A DNA stretch of 64,000 bases from Aureimonas frigidaquae (GTDB taxonomy: Bacteria; Pseudomonadota; Alphaproteobacteria; Rhizobiales; Rhizobiaceae). Shown here in pieces: positions 44,888 to 53,356 of the stretch; the stretch's first letter is position 1; each line of letters opens with the position of its first letter. The position numbers and the translations under genes were made by a program. The notes under the pieces were generated by a model. That model saw nothing but the letters and a program-made list of their open reading frames with translations, was not told the origin of the DNA and did not search any database. The stretch lies in NCBI RefSeq assembly GCF_001463905.1, contig NZ_BBWR01000008.1, forward strand, positions 186,001 through 250,000, given 5' to 3'.

Positions 44888-47250
44888 CGGGCAGGCCCCT
44901 TTCGGCTGGCCGTGCGCCGCCGCAGCATGCCCCACACGCCGATGGCCGCAAAGCCGATGACGGCGATCTCTCCCATCGTGTCGAGTGCGCGGAAATCGAC
45001 CAGGATGACGTTGACGACGTTGCGGCCAAAGGCGGCCTCGTAGCTGACCTTGCCGTAGAATTGCGAGAGGGACAGATCGAGCGGGCTTAAAGGCAGGGCC
45101 GCCAGCGCCAGGAAGACCAGGAGCGCGAACCCGCCGGCCAGGACGGCGTCGAAGCGCCGTTCGCCACTGCTGCGCGTTGCGCAGACGCGGATCGGCGCGC
45201 GCAGGAGAAGCGCTGTCAGGATCAGCACAACAAGCACCTCGACCGAGAATTGCGTGAGCGCCAAGTCCGGCGCGCCATTGACGAGGAAGAGGATGGCCGA
45301 TCCGAAGCCGATCATCCCCATGGCCACGATGGAGACGATCAGCGAGCGCGTCAGAACGGCCGCCAGCCCGCCCGCCAGCATCAGCGCCAGAATGGCAGTG
45401 GGGAGAATCCGCAGCTCTCCCATGGACGTATCGAGGCGTGGCGCGGTGCCCGAGAAGAGGAGGGTCCCGGCCGCGATGGCGATGACGGCCAGGATGACGA
45501 TGCCGGTGGCGCGGCGCTGATCGCCATTCTGCAGCATGCGTGTCGCGCAGCGCGCCAGCGCCAGCGTGCCGTCGAAGAGGGCGTTGTAACCGGCATCGCC
45601 GAGCAGGCGGTCCACGCTGCGCCGGCGGCCGAGGATCATGACCGCACGCGGCCAGGCGACGAAAAGCGCGATGCCCAGGCCCAGAACCAGGAGGCTGAGG
45701 CCAAGGACGGGCGTGACGCCGTGCCAGAGCACGGGCGCGAAGGAAAATTCGACGCCGATGAGGGCACTCGTGGCCGATGCGACCAGCGGCGCGGCAAGGC
45801 CCGGCGCAACGCCGAGGACGAGGCCCGCCACCGAAAGGACCATCGGCCCGAAGACGAGGCCGAATGTTTCCCTGTGGTGCGTGTGGCTTGGCTGGCCATA
45901 GCCCGCCAGGAAGGGGCGCACTGCCGCCGTCAGCCCGATCATCACGAAACCCGCATTGCCGAGGACTACGGCCGCAACCAGCAGCGCGTGCGCGCCGCCG
46001 TCCAGGAGCGCCTCGAAGATGGTTTCCTTGGCCAGGAAGGTGATCAGCAGGGGCAGGCCGCACATGGACGCGGCGGCGAGGGCGCAGGCCGCGGCAGTCC
46101 AGGGCAGGGGCCGGGCCAGCCCACGCATGGCGGCGATATCGGCGGCATGGGTGGCGTGGATGGCCGTGCCCGCACAGAAGAAGAGCGCGGCCTTGTAGAG
46201 CGCATGGGCCAGGATGAAGAGCACCACGGCAAGGCTTGCCACCGGCCCGTCGAGCCCGATGAGAAGGACGAGGAGCCCGAGCGAGCCGACCGTCGAATGC
46301 GCCAGTATGGCCTTGAAGCCCCCTTGCGTCAGCGCGCGCAACACTGCGACGAGAAGCGTCACCGCGCCGACGATGATGAGGATCGGTCCGAAGGCCGGCA
46401 TGGCAGAAAAGGGAATGTCCAGCCGCGCCAGAAGATAGACGCCGAGCTTCACCATCGTTGCCGAATGAAGATAGGCGGAGGCCGGTGTGGGGGCTGCCAT
46501 GGCATTGGGCAGCCAGAAGTGGAACGGGAACTGCGCCGACTTGGTGAACGCGCCGATCAGGAACAGGCAGAGGATTGCCGGCGCCAGGGGGGATGCCGCC
46601 AGCTCGGGCCCAAGGGTTGCAATCTGCGACAGATCATAGGTGCCGAGCACCCGCCCGATCAGCAGAATCCCCGCAAAGAGGGCGAGGCCGCCGCCCGCCG
46701 TGACGATGAGCGATTGGAGCGCGGCCTTGCGCGCCTTCGCATCCTCTGACGAGAACCCGATCAACAGGTAGGAGATCAGGCTCGTCGCTTCCCAGAAGAC
46801 ATAAGCGAGGATCAGATTGTCCGAAAGGACCGTGCCCAGCATCGCCGCCATGAAGGCGAAGATGAGCGTGATGAAGTTGCCGGCCGTCCGTCGCGGCGCC
46901 TGCGCGAAATAGGCGGCCGCATAGAAGACGACGAGCGCACCGATGCCCGTGATGAGCAGAGCGAAAAGCAGGGAGAAGCCGTCAAGCCGCAGCGACAGGG
47001 ACACGCCGAGCGAAGGCACCCATTCGATGGAGGCCGCCTGCGGCCCGCTCGCGCCCAGCGCCGCAAAAGCGATCATGAGCCCGGCCGGCACAAGTCCGAG
47101 CGCCATGCCCCCGGCCCGCGGAAAGCGCATCATGACCGGCCGCGCGACGAGGGCCGCAGCGAGGGGGATGGCCAACAGGATGTAGAGGGCGAATCCCACC
47201 GCGATGCCTTGTTCCGTCAGATCGAACACCAGCATCCATGCGGGCAGCAT
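44884..47250 (-). CDS. mnhA: Mrp-type Na+/H+ antiporter subunit A
   Basis: A 788-residue large subunit homologous to NuoL. The N-terminal two thirds carry the proton-translocating fold (FWEATSLISYLLIGFSSEDA and KSAQFPFHFWLPNAMAAPTP). The C-terminal part carries the MnhA-specific extension with NGAPDLALTQFSVEVLVVLI and VILVDFRALDTMGEIAVIGF. First gene of mnhABCDEFG, an Na+(K+)/H+ antiporter for alkali and salt tolerance. Divergent from the OxyR-like gene, whose ATAG-N7-CTAT box lies between them. The ATG five codons downstream is an alternative start. Confidence 0.95.
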   Translation of the reverse strand: MLPAWMLVFDLTEQGIAVGFALYILLAIPLAAALVARPVMMRFPRAGGMALGLVPAGLMIAFAALGASGPQAASIEWVPSLGVSLSLRLDGFSLLFALLITGIGALVVFYAAAYFAQAPRRTAGNFITLIFAFMAAMLGTVLSDNLILAYVFWEATSLISYLLIGFSSEDAKARKAALQSLIVTAGGGLALFAGILLIGRVLGTYDLSQIATLGPELAASPLAPAILCLFLIGAFTKSAQFPFHFWLPNAMAAPTPASAYLHSATMVKLGVYLLARLDIPFSAMPAFGPILIIVGAVTLLVAVLRALTQGGFKAILAHSTVGSLGLLVLLIGLDGPVASLAVVLFILAHALYKAALFFCAGTAIHATHAADIAAMRGLARPLPWTAAACALAAASMCGLPLLITFLAKETIFEALLDGGAHALLVAAVVLGNAGFVMIGLTAAVRPFLAGYGQPSHTHHRETFGLVFGPMVLSVAGLVLGVAPGLAAPLVASATSALIGVEFSFAPVLWHGVTPVLGLSLLVLGLGIALFVAWPRAVMILGRRRSVDRLLGDAGYNALFDGTLALARCATRMLQNGDQRRATGIVILAVIAIAAGTLLFSGTAPRLDTSMGELRILPTAILALMLAGGLAAVLTRSLIVSIVAMGMIGFGSAILFLVNGAPDLALTQFSVEVLVVLILTALLLRAPIRVCATRSSGERRFDAVLAGGFALLVFLALAALPLSPLDLSLSQFYGKVSYEAAFGRNVVNVILVDFRALDTMGEIAVIGFAAIGVWGMLRRRTASRKGPAR

Positions 47251-47276
47251 AAAGGCAAATCGAAAGTGCCGTTGTG

Positions 47277-47299
47277 TCTTATAGATGCGCTCTATAAGA
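47277..47299. promoter_or_regulatory. Perfect OxyR-type box (ATAG-N7-CTAT)
   Basis: TCTTATAG-ATGCGCT-CTATAAGA: 8-bp perfect arms with a 7-base spacer. The core ATAG-N7-CTAT equals the classical OxyR half-operator, and the palindrome satisfies the LysR T-N11-A rule. It ends 7 bp before the LysR gene start and lies 27 bp from the mnhA start, so it can serve autoregulation and control of the antiporter operon. Confidence 0.7.
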
Positions 47300-47306
47300 C
47301 CATGGG

Positions 47307-48233
47307 ATGCTCACACTCCAGCAGCTACGCTACCTTGTCGCCCTGTCCGATACGCTTAGCTTCAGCCATGCGGCCCGTTTGTGCAGGGTGACGCAGCCGA
47401 CCCTCAGCATGCAGGTGAAGGAACTGGAGCAACGGCTCGGCACGCTCCTGGTGGAGCGCAGCCGCACCCGCGTCCTGATGACACCGACGGGCGCGCGCAT
47501 TGCCGAACGGGCGCGCCGGGTCCTGGCCGAGCTCGCGGATATTCAGGATATCGCCCGCGACGAGGGCCAGGACACGGCGCGGGCGACGCTGACCTTCGGT
47601 GTCGAGCCGACGGTCGGGGCCTATGTCCTGTCGCTGGCCATGCCGGAGCTTCGGACGGCTTTTCCGCACATGCGCTTTGCAGTCCGGGAAGCCCCGGCAG
47701 ACCGGCTTGCCGGCAACCTCTTCGACGGTTCGCACGATGTGCTGCTTCTGCCCGAAGCGCCGGCGGACGGAGAGGTCGTCACCTATTCTCTCCTGCATGA
47801 GCCGCTGCATGTGGTCGTGCCGGCGGATCACCGCCTGGCCAGCCGGGACCGTATCGTGCCAGGCGATCTTCGCGGGGAAACCATCCTGACCCTGGAGCAG
47901 GGGCACGGGCTGAACCGTCCCATCGCCGCGCTGGCGCGCTCGGTCGGGGCGGTGATCGCCGGCGACTATTCCGGCACGACGCTCGACATGCTGCGTCTGA
48001 TGGTGTCGGCGGGGCTGGGCATCACGCTCCTGCCGGCCCTTTATGTGCGCTCGGACGTCCTGCGGGAGAAGCTCGTCCTGGCCCGTCCGCTGGCATCGGG
48101 CGCGCCGGTGCGTGATATCACCATGGTCTGGCGGAGCACCGCGCCCCGCCAGGAAACCTATGCGGCCGTGGCCGCGAGCATCGCATCGTGCCTGGCGCCG
48201 TGGGGTGTCGCCCGACCGGCGGTTGCGTCATAG
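47307..48233 (+). CDS. OxyR-like LysR-family regulator lacking redox cysteines
   Basis: A 308-residue LysR protein with an N-terminal winged HTH (SFSHAARLCRVTQPTLSMQV, residues 18-37) and a periplasmic-binding-like effector domain. The effector region closely follows OxyR: LTLEQGHGLNRPIAALAR, then TTLDMLRLMVSAGLGITLLP. The two OxyR disulfide cysteines (E. coli Cys199 and Cys208) correspond here to Gly201 and Ala210, so peroxide sensing by that disulfide is not possible. Divergent from mnhA with an ATAG-N7-CTAT box between. No clear Shine-Dalgarno precedes the ATG. Confidence 0.88.
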   Translation: MLTLQQLRYLVALSDTLSFSHAARLCRVTQPTLSMQVKELEQRLGTLLVERSRTRVLMTPTGARIAERARRVLAELADIQDIARDEGQDTARATLTFGVEPTVGAYVLSLAMPELRTAFPHMRFAVREAPADRLAGNLFDGSHDVLLLPEAPADGEVVTYSLLHEPLHVVVPADHRLASRDRIVPGDLRGETILTLEQGHGLNRPIAALARSVGAVIAGDYSGTTLDMLRLMVSAGLGITLLPALYVRSDVLREKLVLARPLASGAPVRDITMVWRSTAPRQETYAAVAASIASCLAPWGVARPAVAS

Positions 48234-48243
48234 CGCCGACGCG

Positions 48244-48432
48244 TCAGGACGGGTGGCCTTCGGCCTCGTCCTCGCCGCCATCGCCGACGAGCTTGCGGCG
48301 CACGCGTTCCACCTCGCTCTCGTCCACCTGGACCGGGGTGCTGCTATCGTCCGGCAGGCCTTCGCCGGTCTGGCCGATCGGGGCGTTCTTGGGACGGTCG
48401 TTCGATCCGTCCGTGAACTTCGTCGTGTTCAT
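48244..48432 (-). CDS. Small acidic hypothetical protein
   Basis: A 62-residue hydrophilic protein, MNTTKFTDGSNDRPKNAPIG, with a later helix VDESEVERVRRKLVGDG. It is probably disordered except for that helix. It follows the next small gene on the same strand by 10 bp and is convergent with the LysR gene. No family recognised; kept because of the tight pairing and plausible composition. Confidence 0.5.
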   Translation of the reverse strand: MNTTKFTDGSNDRPKNAPIGQTGEGLPDDSSTPVQVDESEVERVRRKLVGDGGEDEAEGHPS

Positions 48433-48442
48433 GGCCGTCTCC

Positions 48443-48631
48443 TTACAGCTCGTCCGCTTCCTCGGTTTCGGACAGCATCTCGTCCAGCGTATCGGCCAGA
48501 AGGTCGAGCTGGTCGCGCGTGGCGGTCAGCTCGAGGGTGTTTCCGCCGTCATCCTCAATATGCAGTTGCGCGGTCTCGCCGTTGTCGTTCGGCTCGATGC
48601 GGAACTGGGCGAGGTTCTTGGGTGCAGCCAT
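48443..48631 (-). CDS. Small conserved hypothetical protein
   Basis: A 62-residue protein, MAAPKNLAQFRIEPNDNGET, with alternating hydrophobic residues suggesting a small beta sheet (AQLHIEDDGGNTLELTATRD) followed by a helix (QLDLLADTLDEMLSETEEAD). The shape resembles the small two-layer proteins often found singly in rhizobia. No function known. Paired with the 48244 gene. Confidence 0.6.
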   Translation of the reverse strand: MAAPKNLAQFRIEPNDNGETAQLHIEDDGGNTLELTATRDQLDLLADTLDEMLSETEEADEL

Positions 48632-48702
48632 GTCGCAAGTCTCCGTTGGACAGGTGCAACGCGCAAGGCCGGCTTTCGCTCCGAAAAGGGCAGCCTGCAG
48701 GC

Positions 48703-49491
48703 TCACCGCATATTGGCGTTGAAGATCGCCTCGAAAGCGCCGGAGGCCTTGGTCAGGTGCAGCCACTGGTCGACATAGGCCTTGAAGACGCCATCGCCCC
48801 GGGGCAGCAGGAAGCCCATCTCGCCATATTGGAGCGGCTGGTCGGGATTGACCGCGCACAGGCCCGGATGGAGCTTTTCCTGCAGCATCACCTCCACGGA
48901 TTCGGCCACCATCACATCGGCGCGGCCCTCGGCGATTTCCTGCCAGATCACGCGATTGTCCGCAAACAGGGCGATCTGCGCATCGCCGAGCCGCGCGCGG
49001 GCGAAGGTTTCGTTGGTGCCGCCCGGATTGACGACGACCCGCGTCTGCGGGCGGTTGATTGCCTCGATCGTCTGATATTGTCCGACATCCTCGCAGCGCA
49101 CGATCGGCGCCTTTCCGTTGACCAGATACATGTCCGAGAAGAAGGCCTCGCGCTGGCGCGGCAGGGTGACGGAAATGCCGCTCATGGCGATATCGCATTT
49201 GGCCTTGAAGTCCGCCATGAGATCGGACCACCGCGTCTGGATGAAGACGGCTTCGACGCCGAGGGATTGTGCAAGGTCGCGGCCGAGATCGATGTCGATC
49301 CCCACGAAGTCGTTCGCGCCGTCCGGCCGATAGGAAAAGGGCCGGTAATCGCCTGTCGTGCAGATGTTCAGGACCTTGCGCTCCAGAACCTCATCCAGGC
49401 GCGAGGCGCCCGTGTCGGCCTGCGCCTGCCCTGCGGCAGCCAGAAGGATGGCGCAAGCCGTCGAACATAGGCAAGCATGAAGCCGTGACAT
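48703..49491 (-). CDS. pheC: Periplasmic cyclohexadienyl (arogenate/prephenate) dehydratase, PheC-like
   Basis: A 262-residue protein with a signal peptide (MSRLHACLCSTACAILLAAA, then GQAQA) and a family-3 binding-protein fold. It matches PheC over its length: ASRLDEVLERKVLNICTTGD near the mature start, SGISVTLPRQREAFFSDMYL, VVVNPGGTNETFARARLGDA and LHPGLCAVNPDQPLQYGEMG. PheC turns prephenate/arogenate into phenylpyruvate/phenylalanine in the periplasm. The GGTNExFA motif supports the enzyme over a plain transporter protein. It stands alone, without permeases, which also fits an enzyme. Confidence 0.78.
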   Translation of the reverse strand: MSRLHACLCSTACAILLAAAGQAQADTGASRLDEVLERKVLNICTTGDYRPFSYRPDGANDFVGIDIDLGRDLAQSLGVEAVFIQTRWSDLMADFKAKCDIAMSGISVTLPRQREAFFSDMYLVNGKAPIVRCEDVGQYQTIEAINRPQTRVVVNPGGTNETFARARLGDAQIALFADNRVIWQEIAEGRADVMVAESVEVMLQEKLHPGLCAVNPDQPLQYGEMGFLLPRGDGVFKAYVDQWLHLTKASGAFEAIFNANMR

Positions 49492-49574
49492 GAAGATCCT
49501 CTCTGAATCGGTTGATTCCACAACCGGCAGTTTGGAGGGTGAGACGATGCGCCGTAAAGCCCGCGGGGCGGATG

Positions 49575-51818
49575 TCAGGGCAGAATGTCGATCTGGTCGA
49601 GCGGCGGGTCTTCCCGCGGGCGGCCCAGCAGGAACCCTTGTCCGAAATGGATGCCGTTCTGGCGAAGCCATTGCAGTTGCATGGCATTCTCCACGCCCTC
49701 GGCGACAAGATGGACGTTCAGATCAGCCGTCAGCCGGGTCACGGTCCGAATGATCGCCTCCACCTTCCGGTCCGGAAGCTGGCGCAGGAAGCTGGCATCG
49801 ATCTTCAACCCGTCGACGCTGATGGTCCGCAGGTAGCTCAACGAGGAATAGCCCGTGCCGAAATCGTCCAGCACCAGGCGGACGCCCAGGGCCTTGATGG
49901 CGGCGAGCTGCTCGAGCGCCGAGCGTGAGAAATCGACGAAGATGTTCTCGGTGATTTCGATGCCGACGCGGGCGGGAGCAAGGCCCGTTTCCTCCAGGAT
50001 GTCGGCCAGGACAGTGGGAAAGCGCCCGCTGGCAAGCTGCTGCGGCGACAGGTTGATGTTGACCTGCAGCCGGTCGGGCCATTGGGTGGCGCGCGCACAT
50101 GCGGTCCGCAGGATCAGCTCCCCCAATGGGTCGATCAGGCCGCTCGCCTCCGCCACCGGCACGAAGCTGGCCGGCGACACGGCGCCGCGCTCCGGATGGG
50201 TCCAGCGCGCCAAGGCTTCCAGGCACAGGACCTGGCCGGTGAAGAGGTCGGCGATGGGCTGGTAGACGACGGTGATGTCGCCGTTTTCGATCGCCTCGGC
50301 CAGGTCCGCTTCCTGCAGGAGCCGGGCGTGGTACTCGTCCTCCAGTTCGCGCGTGAAGCGGCGCGCCTTGGCCTTGCCGTCCTCCTTCGCCTTGTAGAGC
50401 GCCAGATCAGCCATGAAGAACAGCCGCGAAGCGTCCGGCGTATCGGATTCCGGGGCCGCAACGCCGAAGGTGGCGCTGGTCTTGAGGTTGCGGCCATTCA
50501 GCGCCATGCGCTCGGCGACCCGCTCGGCTAGCTTCTGCGCGACGCCGTAGCCGGCATCGAGGTCCAGATCCATCAACAGAATGGCGAATTCGTCGCCGCC
50601 CAGGCGCCCGGCTGCGTCCCCCGTGCGCAGGACCTCCCCGATCCGGGCGGCGACCGTCACCAGGAGTTCGTCGCCCAGGTGGTGGCCATAGGTGTCGTTC
50701 ATGGTCTTGAAGTCATCGAGATCGATCGTCACAAGGACGAATTTGCGGGCCTGGGCGCAGGCGGCCTCGATCTCTGCCACGAAAGCCTTCCGGTTGAGAA
50801 GGCCCGTCAGACCGTCGTGCCGCGCCAGATAGGCGAGCTTCAGATCGGCCTCGTATCGCTCGGTAATGTCGCGCCCGATGCCGCGAAACCCGACGATGTT
50901 TCCGTCATCGCCATAGACCGGATGTCCGGTGAGCGAGAACCACCGTTGCCGCCCGTCGCTGCGCGCCGTCGCCGTGAGGTCGCGGAAGGCGCGCCCTTCC
51001 TGCAGTTGACGCTGGAGCTCCGGATGGGCGGCCACGTCCAGGCGGGCCCGGAAGATCGTGTCGAGCCGCTGATCCACCGGCCGGGTGCCGCTTTGCCGCA
51101 CGATGCTCTTCAGATGCGCCGGGACGACGCGCATGCGGCCGAGAGCATCGGTTTCCCACAGCCAGTCCGAAGAACCCTGCTGGTACTCTCGCAGGAAGAT
51201 GTTGACGGTCGCCACCTCGCGGCGCAGCGCCGCCTGCGCCCTGGAGCGCCCGTCGAAAGCGGCATTGGTGCAGATGATGCCGACGACCGCGTAGAGCGTA
51301 TAGGAGGCGAAGGCGACGCCCGTGATGGAATCCACCATGCCGAGAACTGTGATGGCCAGCACCGACAGGACCGCAACGGGCAGGAAGAAGCTGAAGGCGA
51401 CGATCGCCGGTACGCAGATGATCGGTGTGGAAATGACCCCGAGCGCAAGGCCGATGATGAGGGCGTGCCGGTCGAGCGTTCCGTAATAGCTGAGGGCATT
51501 GATGAGCGCGCCCCAGGCAATGCCGAGCATGGCGTAGAGCCAGCAGGCGCGCCGCAGATAGTCGTAACTCCGGCTGCTGCGGCGCCAGCGCAGCGCCGCA
51601 TGCAGGATGAAGCCGTAGATCGCCAGAATGGCGGCGCCCATCAGCGGCAGGATCGGCCGCTCCATGGGGCGGAAATTCAGGACGATGAAGAGGACGTTTC
51701 CGCTGCCCGTCGCCGCGAACAGAAAGGACAGATAGAAGAGCAGGATCGCCTGGTCGCGGAGAGTTTCATTGTCCTGGCGGGAGGTCGGCGGTTTGAGGCG
51801 TATGAGGCGGCGCAGCAT
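49575..51818 (-). CDS. Membrane-anchored PAS-GGDEF-EAL protein (c-di-GMP turnover)
   Basis: A 747-residue inner-membrane signalling protein. Residues about 20-190 hold five to six TM helices (LFYLSFLFAATGSGNVLFIV to AVVGIICTNAAFD). A PAS domain follows (GSSDWLWETDALGRMRVVPA), then GGDEF with an intact active site (GDAAGRLGGDEFAILLMDLD), then EAL with intact motifs (GQVLCLEALARWTHPERGAV, DDFGTGYSSLSYLRTISVDG). Both catalytic motifs are intact, so it may be bifunctional. It lies 44 bp after the ICMT-like gene on the same strand and may be the third gene of the FeeM unit. Confidence 0.93.
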   Translation of the reverse strand: MLRRLIRLKPPTSRQDNETLRDQAILLFYLSFLFAATGSGNVLFIVLNFRPMERPILPLMGAAILAIYGFILHAALRWRRSSRSYDYLRRACWLYAMLGIAWGALINALSYYGTLDRHALIIGLALGVISTPIICVPAIVAFSFFLPVAVLSVLAITVLGMVDSITGVAFASYTLYAVVGIICTNAAFDGRSRAQAALRREVATVNIFLREYQQGSSDWLWETDALGRMRVVPAHLKSIVRQSGTRPVDQRLDTIFRARLDVAAHPELQRQLQEGRAFRDLTATARSDGRQRWFSLTGHPVYGDDGNIVGFRGIGRDITERYEADLKLAYLARHDGLTGLLNRKAFVAEIEAACAQARKFVLVTIDLDDFKTMNDTYGHHLGDELLVTVAARIGEVLRTGDAAGRLGGDEFAILLMDLDLDAGYGVAQKLAERVAERMALNGRNLKTSATFGVAAPESDTPDASRLFFMADLALYKAKEDGKAKARRFTRELEDEYHARLLQEADLAEAIENGDITVVYQPIADLFTGQVLCLEALARWTHPERGAVSPASFVPVAEASGLIDPLGELILRTACARATQWPDRLQVNINLSPQQLASGRFPTVLADILEETGLAPARVGIEITENIFVDFSRSALEQLAAIKALGVRLVLDDFGTGYSSLSYLRTISVDGLKIDASFLRQLPDRKVEAIIRTVTRLTADLNVHLVAEGVENAMQLQWLRQNGIHFGQGFLLGRPREDPPLDQIDILP

Positions 51819-51862
51819 GGCTGCGCCCTCCCGTCTTCGTGTTTGCAGAGAACTCCAACCCG

Positions 51863-52417
51863 TCACCGCCGCAGCATCCTGTGTACTCTTGGAACGATCA
51901 TTCCCGTGCGATGTCGGTACCGGGCATAGGACGCCGCCATCGACGTATTCAGAAACCGCGCTTCCTCTGCCTTTGCAATGGCGAAATACCACAGGATCAG
52001 GACGGCTGCGACAAGCCATTGCAAGCCACCCGCCGCAACGGCCGAGCCGAGCCAGAACAGGCAGTATGACAGATAGAAGGGATGGCGCACAAAGGCATAG
52101 GGCCCTTCCTCGTGCAGGGAATCGGGGTCCGACCGGGAATGGGCCAGTTGCGGCGGTTTGCGGCGGGTGGTCGCCACCGCCCACCAGAACAGTGCGCTCG
52201 CAGCCCCCGCCAGAAGCGCGAAGACCGCCAGGTCCACCGCGCCGACCGTTCGCTGCAGGACCAGGGTCAGGAAAAGCAGTGCCGCAAGAGTGCTGGCAAT
52301 GGTCAGCGCGCGCATGCCGGGGGGCATCCCGCCTTCCGAGCGGAAGTGCTTCTGCAGCCCCCAGCTGAAGGATGCGAGCGGCACGGCGGCAAGGATGATG
52401 ATGAGGATGGTATCCAT
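51863..52417 (-). CDS. Isoprenylcysteine carboxyl methyltransferase-like membrane protein
   Basis: A 184-residue polytopic membrane protein of the ICMT/phospholipid methyltransferase-like family. About five TM helices; the S-adenosylmethionine-binding signature is GPYAFVRHPFYLSYCLFWLG (residues 104-123) and the later EEARFLNTSMAASYARYRHR. Enzymes of this shape methylate carboxyl groups of lipids embedded in the membrane. It begins 1 bp after the FeeM-like stop, so it probably methylates the product of that synthase (inference). Confidence 0.85.
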   Translation of the reverse strand: MDTILIIILAAVPLASFSWGLQKHFRSEGGMPPGMRALTIASTLAALLFLTLVLQRTVGAVDLAVFALLAGAASALFWWAVATTRRKPPQLAHSRSDPDSLHEEGPYAFVRHPFYLSYCLFWLGSAVAAGGLQWLVAAVLILWYFAIAKAEEARFLNTSMAASYARYRHRTGMIVPRVHRMLRR

Positions 52418-52418
52418 G

Positions 52419-53195
52419 TCACGCTCCCTTCAGCGACAGAATCATCGCCTCGCCCTTGAAGAAGCCGTCGAGGTTGGTGGTCGAGCCGGCCAGGGGATCC
52501 ATGGCCGGGACGGCCTGACGCACCTTGTCGTAGCGTGCGCGGTCACTGGCCATCAGCATCATCGGGCAGCTAAGGCCCGGATAGGGCTTGAGCGCCGATG
52601 CCGGCTCGTAGCCGAGCCTGCGATAGAAGGGTGCGTGGTTGCTGCGCACGCAGGCCAGGTGCACCTGGCTGTGCGCGCAGAGCGCCACGTAACCGGCCAT
52701 GCGGTACAGAAGGAAGACCAGCCCCTGGTTGTTCTCGGCTTCCGGGCTGCGCACCAGCCGCGTCACCTCGATGCCGCGGCCGGAGAAGGGACCGGAAGGA
52801 TCCTTTGCCAGAAGCGCATCGACCTCGTCCCGGAAGGCATCGCGCGCGGGCGAGGTCAGGTCGGTGCCGCGGGCGAGCGTGCAGGTTCGCACCGAGGCGA
52901 TGGCCCGTGCGCCATCGTAGATGACGATCGTGCTGGCATTGGGCATGTCGTCATACTTGTCGCGGAAGCGCTCTGCCGCGTTGGGCTGGATATGGCCGCC
53001 GGCTACATAGGAGCGGTAGCGAACGTCGAAGGCGTCGTCCCGCACGGCATCGCTGACCGCAAGCCGCGCCACGTAGCTGTCGGGCCGCGTGGTGGAACGG
53101 ACGCGCCGGCTCGGCGGTGTCTTGGAGGAGGACGGATCGGCGGGCGCCGGGTGCAAATCCGTTTCGGTCGAAATTTGTGCAAGTGTATGGTTCAT
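52419..53195 (-). CDS. FeeM-like N-acyl amino acid synthase
   Basis: A 258-residue GNAT-fold protein of the FeeM/autoinducer-synthase-like family, which transfers a fatty acyl group from acyl carrier protein to an amino acid. The family block DDAFDVRYRSYVAGGHIQPN (residues 53-72) and FRDKYDDMPNASTIVIYDGA (77-96) resemble LuxI-type active-site strands, followed by RGIEVTRLVRSPEAENNQGL and the C-terminal VRSNHAPFYRRLGYEPASAL. Residues 1-35 are probably disordered. Start is an ATG with no closer alternative. First gene of the three-gene minus-strand unit with ICMT-like and GGDEF-EAL genes. Confidence 0.82.
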   Translation of the reverse strand: MNHTLAQISTETDLHPAPADPSSSKTPPSRRVRSTTRPDSYVARLAVSDAVRDDAFDVRYRSYVAGGHIQPNAAERFRDKYDDMPNASTIVIYDGARAIASVRTCTLARGTDLTSPARDAFRDEVDALLAKDPSGPFSGRGIEVTRLVRSPEAENNQGLVFLLYRMAGYVALCAHSQVHLACVRSNHAPFYRRLGYEPASALKPYPGLSCPMMLMASDRARYDKVRQAVPAMDPLAGSTTNLDGFFKGEAMILSLKGA

Positions 53196-53356
53196 GAAGG
53201 GACCTCGTTTGGTTGAACAGGCGACCGTTCCGAGCCCGGGCGCGTCGGGGCGCCGGGTGCGGATGATGCGGCCGCGGGTTTATTGTGAGGTCGCCAGGGG
53301 GTGGGTGAAACCCCCGGCACGGACCGCTATCCCATTTGAGAAGGGGACGATTGCCC

